Notes: generated from the sequence alone by a model not told the origin. A DNA stretch of 26,889 nt from Euryarchaeota archaeon UBA54 (GCA_002495735.1 DAGM01000050.1:5634-32522); one strand, 5' to 3'. Counted from the stretch's first letter, positions 1-7,549 are shown. A program made the numbers and translations.

Positions 1-311
1 ATTCCTAAGGCTAACATCACAATGACTTTGATTACGAAATCTAGGCCCTTTCGCGCCAACCAGATAATCAGCACTGTGAAAATCATGATGAATAACAGTT
101 CCAAGGCGACATAGCCGCCCTTGGACGCACCTTCCGCTCCGAAGGCTCTGACTTCGTCAACATCGTAAATTGGCTGGATGCTGAGGCCTAGTAGAATCGT
201 GCCGACGAACATGCCCCCCATGCCCGCCATCGATGCCCACTGCTGCCGCATCACTTCGAGCACACTACCGGGCTCGCTTCCGTCCATGCTCCCACGAACT
301 TCAAGGCCCAT
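1..311 (-). CDS. Presenilin-like (A22-type) membrane protease, N-terminal part
   Basis: The reading frame starts at ATG 311 on the minus strand and runs off the left edge, giving the first 103 residues. An AAGGTG ribosome-binding sequence lies just upstream of the ATG. The visible part has a short hydrophilic leader, a hydrophobic helix (about residues 28-45), a polar loop containing FGAEGASKGGY, a second long helix (about 67-86) ending in ARKGLDF, and the start of a third. This loop-then-helix-then-basic-residue layout resembles the N-terminal region of archaeal presenilin/signal-peptide-peptidase homologues (PF06550). The catalytic YD and GxGD motifs would lie outside the window, so the call rests on pattern only. 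It could be another polytopic membrane protein. It is divergent from folC with about 50 bp between the starts. Confidence 0.45.
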   Translation of the reverse strand, partial: MGLEVRGSMDGSEPGSVLEVMRQQWASMAGMGGMFVGTILLGLSIQPIYDVDEVRAFGAEGASKGGYVALELLFIMIFTVLIIWLARKGLDFVIKVIVMLALG

Positions 312-362
312 ATCACCTTGACCCGTTCACGCCCGGGCGCTGCTTGGGAGTGGGGAATCCGA

Positions 363-1580
363 ATGAGTGACCGAGACTGGCTCGACGAGCGGATGTTAAT
401 GGGAGTAAAACTGGGCTTGGAGAACTGCGCTACACTTCTCTCCAGACTAGGAAATCCACATCTTGACTTCCCTTCAATTCATGTCGCTGGTAGCAACGGA
501 AAGGGATCTGTATGCGTCCAGCTGTCTGCGGCTGCCTGTGCCAGCGGGCTCACTACCGGGCTGTTCACCTCACCGCATCTGGTGACCGTCGAGGAGAGAA
601 TCAGAATCGACGGCAGACCAATATCACCTGAGACATTCGACAAACTGCTCAGTTCCGTTAGGGACGCTGCCGAAATGGATCCAGAGTGCAGCCCGACTTA
701 TTTCGAGACAACCTTTCTCGTTGCGATGATTGCATTCAGTGAGGCTGGAATAGAGCGTGGCATTATCGAGACTGGGTTGGGAGGGCGGCTCGATGCGACT
801 AGGATGGTCGAGGCAGATTTATGCATCCTGACCACTATTTCGAAGGAGCACAGCGAGTTCCTAGGCGATACTCTCGCTGAGATTGCCGCCGAGAAGGCGG
901 CCATACATCGACCCGGAGTTCCTCTCATAGCACTGCAGCACGATGATTTGCTGGTCAGGCGAGTCATCGAGGGGACAGCAGGGGACGACTTGTCCTGGTT
1001 GCCTAGGTCCCAAACCGGCTCGAAATGGTCTAGCTACTCGGCTATGGTCGAGGCCACGGCCGCGCATCTTGGGTGGCAAGCACTCACGGAGAACTGCTTC
1101 TGGCCTGGTCGCTCGGCAGGTTATGGGAAGGATTGGATGGACGGCGTGGTGACACACCTGAGCGCCGCGCACAACGCAGAGAGCCTCGCCAGTGACCTCG
1201 CTGAGGTAGTCAGTCCCAGCGTAGTCCTGCTAGGATTGAGCAAGAAGGCTGACTTGAGAGCCACGCTCGAACCGGTCGTTGCTGCGTTCCGTAAGGAGGA
1301 CAGGTTCATCCGACTTATCTTGACCGAGACGACTAGCGGTAGAGATCCCTCTGTCAGCGTCGAGGAACTGTCCACGACACTGGAGAGCATGGGTGTGATT
1401 CACACCCTCAATAATGTGGAGAGGAATCCCGAGAAGGCCTTTGAAATGGGAGGAGAGATGGCGAGAGAGCTCAAGTCCGAACTGCTAGTCATCGGCAGCG
1501 TTTACCTCATCGGAGACCTGCTCGGATATGTCGTTGATAGGGACGGATTGGATCTCTGGGACGAGTTGACAGTCCACTAA
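363..1580 (+). CDS. folC: Folylpolyglutamate synthase / dihydrofolate synthase (FolC family)
   Basis: Mur-ligase-fold enzyme that adds glutamate to folates (and may make dihydrofolate) using ATP in the cytoplasm. The 405-residue product has the P-loop GSNGKGS at about 43-49, followed by the family sequence FTSPHLVTVEERIRIDG, the ETGLGGRLDAT segment that helps bind the substrate, and the KEHSEFLG segment that replaces the usual LDHTEYLG. Length fits the family (about 400-430). The frame is open upstream to a TTG at 318, but ATG 363 is preferred because it follows a GGGAG/GGGG stretch and gives the usual short N-terminus. It leads a probable plus-strand operon with the small membrane protein and dCMP deaminase. 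Whether it has one or both activities cannot be decided from sequence. Confidence 0.9.
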   Translation: MSDRDWLDERMLMGVKLGLENCATLLSRLGNPHLDFPSIHVAGSNGKGSVCVQLSAAACASGLTTGLFTSPHLVTVEERIRIDGRPISPETFDKLLSSVRDAAEMDPECSPTYFETTFLVAMIAFSEAGIERGIIETGLGGRLDATRMVEADLCILTTISKEHSEFLGDTLAEIAAEKAAIHRPGVPLIALQHDDLLVRRVIEGTAGDDLSWLPRSQTGSKWSSYSAMVEATAAHLGWQALTENCFWPGRSAGYGKDWMDGVVTHLSAAHNAESLASDLAEVVSPSVVLLGLSKKADLRATLEPVVAAFRKEDRFIRLILTETTSGRDPSVSVEELSTTLESMGVIHTLNNVERNPEKAFEMGGEMARELKSELLVIGSVYLIGDLLGYVVDRDGLDLWDELTVH

Positions 1581-1619
1581 GAACCCAAGTAGGATGACTT
1601 GCTGAGATGCTCGCATCAC

Positions 1620-1931
1620 ATGTCCGAGGATAAGGAAGACAAGGTCGAAGTCAGGGTCGTAGTGGAGTCGAAGGACTCGGCGTCAAAAATCATCCTGATT
1701 GCCCTCACACTGGTTCTTCTCGGTATTCTGATTGCAGTAGCCTCCTCCGGAGGGGTAGACGAGTTGTTGTCCAAGAGGGGCGATAGCGGAGTCGGGAACT
1801 GTGGAGACGGGATTGACAATGACAACGGCGGTCAAGCCGACGAAGACGACCCCGACTGCTACTCAAATCCGAAATTATGGGAAGGATACGACCCGAGCCT
1901 GACTGAGGATCAACCGGACAATGACGTCTAG
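1620..1931 (+). CDS. Small membrane-anchored acidic protein with MopE-like Asp-rich loop
   Basis: A 103-residue protein of unknown function. It has a short charged cytoplasmic start (MSEDKEDKVEV), one hydrophobic helix at about residues 24-43, and an exported acidic tail. The tail carries the motif CGDGIDNDNGGQADEDDPDC, which resembles the DGIDNDCDG-type metal-binding repeats of MopE-like secreted proteins; here it occurs once, bounded by two cysteines that might form a disulfide. ATG 1620 is preferred over an in-frame TTG at 1599. It lies 39 bp after folC and 12 bp before dCMP deaminase on the same strand, so it is probably cotranscribed, but nothing links it functionally to either. Calcium or other metal binding is an inference from the Asp spacing. 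Confidence 0.7.
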   Translation: MSEDKEDKVEVRVVVESKDSASKIILIALTLVLLGILIAVASSGGVDELLSKRGDSGVGNCGDGIDNDNGGQADEDDPDCYSNPKLWEGYDPSLTEDQPDNDV

Positions 1932-1943
1932 AAAGGTGTAGAT

Positions 1944-2381
1944 ATGAGCAATAAGTGGGACAGAAGATTTCTCGATTTGGCTGCACACATCTCAGCTTGG
2001 AGCAAGGACCCCTCAACCAAGGTCGGGTGCGTCGTAGTTGGAGAGGATAGGGAAATCCGCTCGACTGGGTTCAACGGTTTCCCGCGTGGCATCGAGGACG
2101 ATGCTGAGAGACTCGAGGACCGTGAGCAGAAGTACCCACTAATATGCCACGCTGAGGAGAACGCCATAATGCATGCAGCGAGGACCGGTATCTCTCTCAA
2201 GGGGAACACCGCTTACGTCACTTGGCCTCCGTGCACGCGCTGCACGCGCTCGCTCATACAAGCTGGAGTCTCCGAAGTGGTTTATCCTGCAGATATCGAT
2301 ATTCCCGAACGCTGGAAGAAGGACTTCGGCATTGCCATGGGGATGATGCAAGAGGCCGGAATCACAGTCAGACAGGCCTAG
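1944..2381 (+). CDS. dCMP deaminase (zinc-dependent cytidine deaminase fold)
   Basis: Converts dCMP to dUMP, feeding thymidylate synthesis. The 145-residue protein has the complete zinc and catalytic signature: HAEEN (His69, Glu71) and PPCTRC (Cys97, Cys100). The N-terminal segment with SKDPSTKVGCVVVG and TGFNGFPRG is typical of dCMP deaminases rather than tRNA or cytosine deaminases. Length matches the family (about 140-180). An AGGTG ribosome-binding sequence sits 8-9 bases before ATG 1944. It follows the small membrane protein by 12 bp. Its TAG stop lies inside a CTAG that also supplies the stop of the opposing kinase gene. Confidence 0.9.
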   Translation: MSNKWDRRFLDLAAHISAWSKDPSTKVGCVVVGEDREIRSTGFNGFPRGIEDDAERLEDREQKYPLICHAEENAIMHAARTGISLKGNTAYVTWPPCTRCTRSLIQAGVSEVVYPADIDIPERWKKDFGIAMGMMQEAGITVRQA

Positions 2382-2920
2382 GGCAGCCTCTCGATTAGTT
2401 CCTCTAGATTGCCGTGCAAATCCTCTAAAGAGCCGTTGTTGAAAAGGACCAGATCGGCTAGTTCTGCTGTTGCCACCAATGCTTGGCCTGCAGCATCGAG
2501 AGCCACTTCCTCTGACTTCTCTTGCGAGATGAAGGTGGCTCTGTCAGAGGGGTCGCCCGGCCGAGCCCGCTCCTTAGAGCGCTGCCAGCGTGAATCAGTT
2601 CCGGCTAGAATTTCGATGAGCACGAAGTCGTCTCGAACCCTCAGGGCCTCGACTTCACCAGGAGTTCGTATCGAGTCGATGACAGCATCATCTCCCGACA
2701 GCTCATCGAGCAGCATCTCGGCGAGAATACCAGCTCCGCCACGCCTCCTCAGCTCGCGTCCTCCCTCGATGAGAGACCCTCTACTTTCCTCGATACCCTC
2801 TTCGGATAGCCACCTCCTGATGGAGTCGGAGCATGACATCGTCCGCACCCCTCTGCTGGCGAACCACTGTAACACAGTAGTCTTGCCAGAGGCGTACCTC
2901 CCAGTCAGTCCTACCAGCAT
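2378..2920 (-). CDS. P-loop nucleotide kinase, UPF0200 / dephospho-CoA-kinase-like
   Basis: A 180-residue P-loop protein with Walker A GRYASGKTT near the N-terminus, a VIDSIRTPGEVEALR segment where a Walker-B-like strand is expected, an Arg-rich lid region (SKERARPGDPSD) and a C-terminal LADLVLFNNGSLEDL segment. The order matches the archaeal UPF0200 family (MJ1399-like), which is related to CMP/AMP and dephospho-CoA kinases; the substrate is not known. ATG 2920 is chosen over ATG 2947 because GGAGGA lies immediately upstream of it. It follows the PLC-like lipoprotein gene on the minus strand (about 50 bp) and is convergent with dCMP deaminase, sharing the CTAG stop. A nucleotide-salvage role is suggested only by the neighbour. 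Confidence 0.7.
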   Translation of the reverse strand: MLVGLTGRYASGKTTVLQWFASRGVRTMSCSDSIRRWLSEEGIEESRGSLIEGGRELRRRGGAGILAEMLLDELSGDDAVIDSIRTPGEVEALRVRDDFVLIEILAGTDSRWQRSKERARPGDPSDRATFISQEKSEEVALDAAGQALVATAELADLVLFNNGSLEDLHGNLEELIERLP

Positions 2921-2969
2921 ATCTCCTCCGTCCGGTCTGACGCGCATAGGGATTGCGTCACGACCTGAA

Positions 2970-3998
2970 TCAGGGATGTCCGGGAACCTCTCCTGACCAG
3001 TCAGGCATCTTGTTCAGCGTAATCGTCACATTCGTCACCTCGCCGTCCTCCCAGTAGTCGACGGCGATGAAGGTGGGTCTGTCACCGACCTCTTCCCAGC
3101 ACCCCAGAGTCCTCTCTAGCAGAGTGTCGTAGTCATTGACCTGCCCAGCTCTAACCGGATCGGCCAGACCAAAGGTGCTCGACAGCCAGTTGTTTAGGTG
3201 CCAGACTGGCTGGATTCCGTCGCCCCTACCAACTCTGCAAGACATCTCATCCTGTTCCTGCTCGCCATACGGCGTATCCCAACTGTGAGTCCAAGCGTGG
3301 TGCAGCCAGGGAAACCTCTCGTCATACTGGTAGTCCCAGTAGACCACAAGGTCGGTACCGTTGAGCACCATTTCTCCGATACTCGGCCAAGGCTGCCCGG
3401 GCTGGTGCACGAAGACCCTGTCGAGCATACCTGTCTGGTTGAACAGCACTTCGAGATGCTCTCCCGGGACATAGTTCTCCAGCAGCAGACTGACCACGTC
3501 GCCGCTGCTGTTGTTCATCAGCGAGCCGAGATGGCTCATCCATGCATAGGCATCCACCTCAGAGTATATGCATGGATGTAGGAAGGTGGAATCCGGGTCA
3601 CCGTGGCAGAACCGAACGTCCTCGACGGCGGTGTCTTCTTTGGACAAGTGATGAGTATCGAGCATGTATGCGCGAATCCCACCGTCCCACTGCGCTTGCA
3701 GCGCAGTATAGTGATTCATCGCCATCCATACACCATCCTCTATGGTAGCGAACGAGTTGTGAGTCTCCGGGAAGGTGAAGTTGTCGTAACTCCGCAGGCA
3801 GTACTCCGCCATACCATGACAAACAATCCCATCACTACCATTCAAGGGGTCGAGCCCGTGTTCCTCTTCCCAGCCATTCGGAAGTCCATCTCCATCTTCG
3901 TCAGCGCCCGGGTCCAACTCCGGTGGCTCTTCAGGACTGAAGCATCCTGGGCCGAACAGGCTGCAGACCAGCAATAGGGCCATCGAGAGACTCCTCAT
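2970..3998 (-). CDS. Secreted lipoprotein with PI-PLC-like phosphodiesterase domain
   Basis: The 342-residue product starts with a signal peptide whose end, LFGPGC (Cys19), looks like a lipobox. Next come an Asp-rich loop, DEDGDGLPNGWEEEHGLDP, of thrombospondin type-3 kind (about 33-51), and a domain with PETHNSF (His80), GIRAYMLDTHH (Asp114, His116) and RFCHGD (His132). These match the TIM-barrel phosphodiesterase (PI-PLC X-like) pattern of two catalytic histidines and an acidic metal or ligand residue, found in bacterial and fungal secreted PLC-like proteins. The protein would act at the outer face of the membrane on a phospholipid or other phosphodiester; the substrate is unknown. The frame is open to 4079, but ATG 3998 puts the signal peptide at the N-terminus. 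It heads a two-gene minus-strand unit with the kinase. Confidence 0.72.
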   Translation of the reverse strand: MRSLSMALLLVCSLFGPGCFSPEEPPELDPGADEDGDGLPNGWEEEHGLDPLNGSDGIVCHGMAEYCLRSYDNFTFPETHNSFATIEDGVWMAMNHYTALQAQWDGGIRAYMLDTHHLSKEDTAVEDVRFCHGDPDSTFLHPCIYSEVDAYAWMSHLGSLMNNSSGDVVSLLLENYVPGEHLEVLFNQTGMLDRVFVHQPGQPWPSIGEMVLNGTDLVVYWDYQYDERFPWLHHAWTHSWDTPYGEQEQDEMSCRVGRGDGIQPVWHLNNWLSSTFGLADPVRAGQVNDYDTLLERTLGCWEEVGDRPTFIAVDYWEDGEVTNVTITLNKMPDWSGEVPGHP

Positions 3999-4131
3999 CG
4001 CTATGAAGCGGTGCTCTCCATTCATGAAACAATCGGATTTCGTACTCAGGAAGGCCCCGCAGAGCGCTTCGCGAGACAAACGCCTCGTCGGAAGGCACTA
4101 ATCGTGAGAGCATGACCCCGCGCCGAGGGAG

Positions 4132-4959
4132 ATGGCGCGTCGAGGTACTGCCAGCCCGGGGTCGTTTGGCCGTTGGTGGGAGAGTCAGAGTGACCGCCAC
4201 TTCCAGATAATCGCCTACTCGACGATTATTTCCGTCTCCAGCATGGTCTGGGGCTTCGTCTTCCTGTTCGTTCTGGATGGCCACAGTGACCCAGAGGTCG
4301 AGCATTTGGTCCCGTGGAGCTGGCTGGCCTTCATCGGGGGGTTGGCAGTGGCATTCTACGCCGCACCGGAGTTTGCCGTGTACTCGGGGCAGCGACAGAT
4401 CCTAGAAGACATCCTACACCTCGATTCACGCCCTGAGATACTTCGTCGCCACAAGGAGGCAGAGGACGCCGCAGACATGCTTGGCAAGTCATACCAAGCG
4501 CGTTTAATGGGCCTGTACATGATGCATAACGTCAAGATCGGCAAGAAGTACAAGATTGAGTCTGTGAGTCCGCACAGGTCTGCCATTTCCCCAGAAGGCG
4601 ACGAAATCAGAATCCAATCCCCCTCGGGACAGTCGTGGTGGTACACCACTGATTCAACTCTCGCCAATACCTTGCCGGGCTTGCACCCTCTCAGGAAACA
4701 GTCAGTCAATCAGGGACTGATTGCTGGTTCGTTAACTGGGACTATGCTTCTTGCATACAACACAATGTTGGGATTGTTCACTAGTTCCAGCGGCGAGCGC
4801 GACCACACACTAGACCTGACTGCATCGATTTATGAGTTTGAACGGGTCTACGAGATATCTCCTCACTACGATGCTATCAGCATTCTTTTCATCTCCCTGT
4901 TCGCAGGCTTGCTGCTTTCTACTCGCCCCCGCACTGAGTCGGGCGAAGAGGAGGAGTGA
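4132..4959 (+). CDS. Unknown membrane protein, about four TM helices
   Basis: I do not recognise a family. The 275-residue protein has hydrophobic helices at about 26-48, 63-83, 198-218 and 246-265, with a soluble cytoplasmic-type segment between helices 2 and 3. That segment is rich in charged residues (DILHLDSRPEILRRHKEAEDAADMLGK) and contains the sequence KIGKKYKIESVSPHR. The tail is acidic (SGEEEE). GAGGGAG directly precedes ATG 4132. The next gene, signal peptidase I, starts one base after this stop, and its ribosome-binding sequence GGAGGAG lies inside this gene's last codons, so the two are almost certainly translated from one message and may act together at the membrane. Confidence 0.75.
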   Translation: MARRGTASPGSFGRWWESQSDRHFQIIAYSTIISVSSMVWGFVFLFVLDGHSDPEVEHLVPWSWLAFIGGLAVAFYAAPEFAVYSGQRQILEDILHLDSRPEILRRHKEAEDAADMLGKSYQARLMGLYMMHNVKIGKKYKIESVSPHRSAISPEGDEIRIQSPSGQSWWYTTDSTLANTLPGLHPLRKQSVNQGLIAGSLTGTMLLAYNTMLGLFTSSSGERDHTLDLTASIYEFERVYEISPHYDAISILFISLFAGLLLSTRPRTESGEEEE

Positions 4960-4960
4960 G

Positions 4961-5770
4961 ATGTCTTCCGGAATAGCTAGGGAAGTCATGCTGGCTCTCG
5001 GCCTAGTGGTTCTGTTGCTCGGATCGATGTGGGTCGCGACCGGTTCGTTCCCGCCGATGGTCGTCGTTGAGTCTGGTTCTATGATGCACGAGGATGATGG
5101 CTCTCTGGGTGCCATCGACCCCGGTGATCTGGTGCTGGTAATGGATCCCAACAGGGTCGAAATCGTGACCTTCGCCGAGGCCACTGAGACTGGTAACGAC
5201 AACTTCGGATACGAATCGCACGGCATGGCGGGAGATGTCATCATCTACCAGAAGAACGGTGGTTCTGACACCCCAGTCATCCATAGGCCCTTGCTCAAGG
5301 TAGTGGCTAACGCATCGGGAGGCTGGGATGTTCCGGGGACCACTCTGCGAAACGTGGACAGCATCACCTGGACACTCGACTACCAGTGCCCCTACCATGG
5401 TGGATTCACCAATCTCGAAATAAAGAACTGGGAACCCCCTCATGAGGGCTACCTTACAACGGGAGACAATGAGGGAACCAATGGTTGTAATATCGATCAG
5501 AGAATAGCCACTGGCGATGATCCGAGAAGCGGACTAAAGGATGAGAATGGGAATCCGGTGCAGGCGGTTAAGGACGAGTGGGTTGTCGGTGTTGCTTCCA
5601 CGGAGATTCCCTGGCTAGGTGCAGCAAAACTCGCTTTCTCAGGCACATCGTCCCAAGTCACGGATACAACATGGAGGGGCCTCGCTGTGGTTGTCGCAGT
5701 CATAATCTCGATACCGTACCTGCTAGAGATTGTCATCGAGAGACGCGATGAATCCGCTGAAGAGGAGTGA
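4961..5770 (+). CDS. Signal peptidase I, archaeal Sec11 type
   Basis: Membrane serine protease that removes signal peptides from exported proteins. Residues 8-28 form the N-terminal TM anchor. The catalytic serine is in VVESGSM (Ser40). A histidine in VIHRPL (His108) takes the place of the bacterial lysine, as in ER and archaeal enzymes. TTGDNEGTNG (Asp169) supplies the conserved acidic residue. A second TM helix lies near the C-terminus (about 240-258). At 269 residues it is long for the family, with extra sequence between the His and Asp motifs (about 115-165). ATG 4961 is selected over an upstream open start at 4832, which overlaps the previous gene. It ends one base before the site-2 protease gene on the other strand. 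Confidence 0.88.
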   Translation: MSSGIAREVMLALGLVVLLLGSMWVATGSFPPMVVVESGSMMHEDDGSLGAIDPGDLVLVMDPNRVEIVTFAEATETGNDNFGYESHGMAGDVIIYQKNGGSDTPVIHRPLLKVVANASGGWDVPGTTLRNVDSITWTLDYQCPYHGGFTNLEIKNWEPPHEGYLTTGDNEGTNGCNIDQRIATGDDPRSGLKDENGNPVQAVKDEWVVGVASTEIPWLGAAKLAFSGTSSQVTDTTWRGLAVVVAVIISIPYLLEIVIERRDESAEEE

Positions 5771-5771
5771 G

Positions 5772-7280
5772 TCATACCACTCGCGGCAGGATAATCGGCA
5801 CGATTACTATGAACAACACTAGGAAGTTACTCATGCTGCTGATACGTTCAGCCATCGCTTCCACTCGCATGGGGTGGATGCCGCTGGTGAGCCTGTCCAG
5901 CACGGAGTGAAACCCGTCTTTCACTATGTGGCCGCCATCGAAAGGTATCATGGGAATCAGGTTGGCGAAGCCGAGCAGGAAGTTAATCCAGACCAGCCAG
6001 AATAGGAAGTCAAACAGCATCAGCATACCTTCGGTTCCCAGAGCGGAGGCGACATTGCCACCACCGGATTCCAGCATGGCGCGCTCCTCCAGCATCATCG
6101 TCTGCCCTTCGTACTGTATCGGGACTCCAATCATTGCCAGAGGAGTGAGAGCAGTGCCTAAGGCAGACTGTCTCAGGTTGTAATCTCCACCCAGTATTCT
6201 GGAATAGTAGTCTACCCCGGACGAACTAGATCGCAGGTTGCTCACCCCTAGGAAGGCATCACCACGCTCGATGCCCAGTTCGGCCAGTATAACTTCAGTA
6301 TCTTCTACGCACAACGCATCGCCTTCGCACAGCCCGATATAGTACTGGTAACGGTCTCCAAGAGTGACTGAGATGTCGCGAACCGTTCGCTTACCTTCTG
6401 AGTTGGGCTGCGAGAGTTTTGTGAAAGTCACCTCTTCACCCGATGACAGCAAATCCATCTGTTCTACGAAATCGCTGTAGTCGGATACTCTGGCACCTTC
6501 TATCCGGATGATGATCTCGTACGGGAGCAGCCCCCCTTCTTCGGCCCCCTCCTCTGCGATGACCCCTGTGGCGTAGACTCCGGGATGACTCGCAACCAGA
6601 CCAGAGGCCGCTGCTGACAGCATGATTAGAGCGATGTAAGTGGCGATGATATTGATTGATGGGCCAGCGGCATACAGGCGCATCCTCTCGCGTCTAGGGG
6701 CACGAACCATCTCATGCATCTGCGGTTCGGCGAAGGCCCCAATTGGAATGGGTCCGGCCAGTAGGAGTCCGAAGCTGCGGACTCGCATGCCGTGCGCACG
6801 CGCTTGGATGCCGTGGCTGTATTCGTGTATCACCAATGCGAAGACGAGGGCTAGTACTGGCCACCAGAACGGCACGAAACTGGTCACACCCGGTATCAGC
6901 AACAGGTCGCTGGCCGGCAGGTACTCCTCAGGCGGGGCTATCGCGGTGCTAATCGCACTAATCAGGAGCAGAGTAACGACTCCGAGCATGGCCAACATGC
7001 AGAGCCAGATTGAGAATTCCCCGAACGCCCGCCAGAATTTCCTACTGCTAGAGATCCAATCTAGGAACCGCTGCCCATGCATGGTCCTGACCATGAGCAC
7101 GACTCCGAGCACCTTCGACACTCCGTACCTGTCGAGGTGACCTTCGTTCTCGAGGTATAGCAGGCCGACGTACCAGAGCCCCGTGGCCACCACTACCCAC
7201 AGTGGAGAGCCGATGAAATACAGCAGGTAGAGCATCAGCATCGGGAGCCAGTAACTTCTCCTTCGCGCCCCCTCTTCCAT
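5772..7280 (-). CDS. Site-2-protease-family intramembrane zinc metalloprotease with PDZ domain
   Basis: Polytopic M50-family protease of 502 residues that cleaves membrane-spanning substrates. The zinc motif HEYSH (His152, Glu153, His156) sits in a TM helix. The second metal-binding motif is NLIPMIPFDGGH (Asp448), the family's N-P-L-D-G equivalent with Phe instead of Leu. Between them is a soluble region with PDZ-like sequence (about 237-305: YATGVIAEEGAEEGGL, then IIIRIEGARVSDYSDF). Several helices precede the HExxH (about 10-40, 55-65, 90-115, 138-150). The protein faces signal peptidase I end to end. Known relatives act in membrane signalling or clear signal-peptide remnants; the target here is unknown. 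Confidence 0.88.
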   Translation of the reverse strand: MEEGARRRSYWLPMLMLYLLYFIGSPLWVVVATGLWYVGLLYLENEGHLDRYGVSKVLGVVLMVRTMHGQRFLDWISSSRKFWRAFGEFSIWLCMLAMLGVVTLLLISAISTAIAPPEEYLPASDLLLIPGVTSFVPFWWPVLALVFALVIHEYSHGIQARAHGMRVRSFGLLLAGPIPIGAFAEPQMHEMVRAPRRERMRLYAAGPSINIIATYIALIMLSAAASGLVASHPGVYATGVIAEEGAEEGGLLPYEIIIRIEGARVSDYSDFVEQMDLLSSGEEVTFTKLSQPNSEGKRTVRDISVTLGDRYQYYIGLCEGDALCVEDTEVILAELGIERGDAFLGVSNLRSSSSGVDYYSRILGGDYNLRQSALGTALTPLAMIGVPIQYEGQTMMLEERAMLESGGGNVASALGTEGMLMLFDFLFWLVWINFLLGFANLIPMIPFDGGHIVKDGFHSVLDRLTSGIHPMRVEAMAERISSMSNFLVLFIVIVPIILPRVV

Positions 7281-7315
7281 AGTGCAAGGGGCGCATTTTC
7301 CCTCTTCAACCTGCG

Positions 7316-7341
7316 TCTCATGAGAGTAAGCACCTTGAGAC
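7316..7341. promoter_or_regulatory. Palindrome between divergent S2P and coiled-coil genes
   Basis: The 80-bp gap between the two divergent starts contains a perfect 10-bp palindrome, TCTCATGAGA (7316-7325), and an imperfectly spaced inverted pair GTCTCA (7315-7320) / TGAGAC (7336-7341). It could be an operator, but short palindromes also arise by chance. Confidence 0.2.
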
Positions 7342-7360
7342 AGGGCACCCTACGACTAAC

Positions 7361-7549
7361 ATGTCTAGAGAAGCGGAGGAAGACGAGAGGAGCCTGAACC
7401 GACGAATCGACTCGCTCAGACGCGAGCGCGACAGTGTCAGGAGGCTGCTGAAGCAGGCTTCTCTGGATGGAGTCAGGGAAAGCGTTGAGCGACTTAACAA
7501 GAGACTTGACAGGTTGGATTCCGAACTCTCTGGTGAGAACGAATTCTAG
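7361..7549 (+). CDS. Small coiled-coil protein
   Basis: A 62-residue, highly charged protein of no recognised family. Almost the whole length is predicted by eye to be one amphipathic helix with heptad-like Leu/Ile/Val spacing (SLNRRIDSLRRERDSVRRLL, then VERLNKRLDRLDSEL), so it probably forms a coiled coil or binds a partner helix. ATG 7361 is the only good start; there is no strong ribosome-binding sequence. Support that it is real: its TAG stop shares a CTAG with the stop of the opposing Hjc-like gene, as at another convergent junction in this window, and it fills an otherwise empty gap. It could still be a chance ORF. Confidence 0.55.
   Translation: MSREAEEDERSLNRRIDSLRRERDSVRRLLKQASLDGVRESVERLNKRLDRLDSELSGENEF

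Noticed and set aside
318..362. TTG start at 318 for folC
   Set aside because: ATG 363 has a better ribosome-binding context and the extra residues are not family-like.
3198..3977. Plus-strand frames of 124-127 codons opposite the PLC-like gene
   Set aside because: The minus strand has an intact lipoprotein with catalytic motifs; the plus frames have no recognisable features.
4832..4960. Upstream extension of signal peptidase I to 4832
   Set aside because: It would overlap the previous gene by over 120 bp, and ATG 4961 has a strong ribosome-binding sequence and gives a normal N-terminal anchor.
5765..5782. GAGTG/CACTC inverted repeat at the signal peptidase-S2P junction
   Set aside because: A 5-bp stem with an 8-nt loop is too weak to call a terminator.
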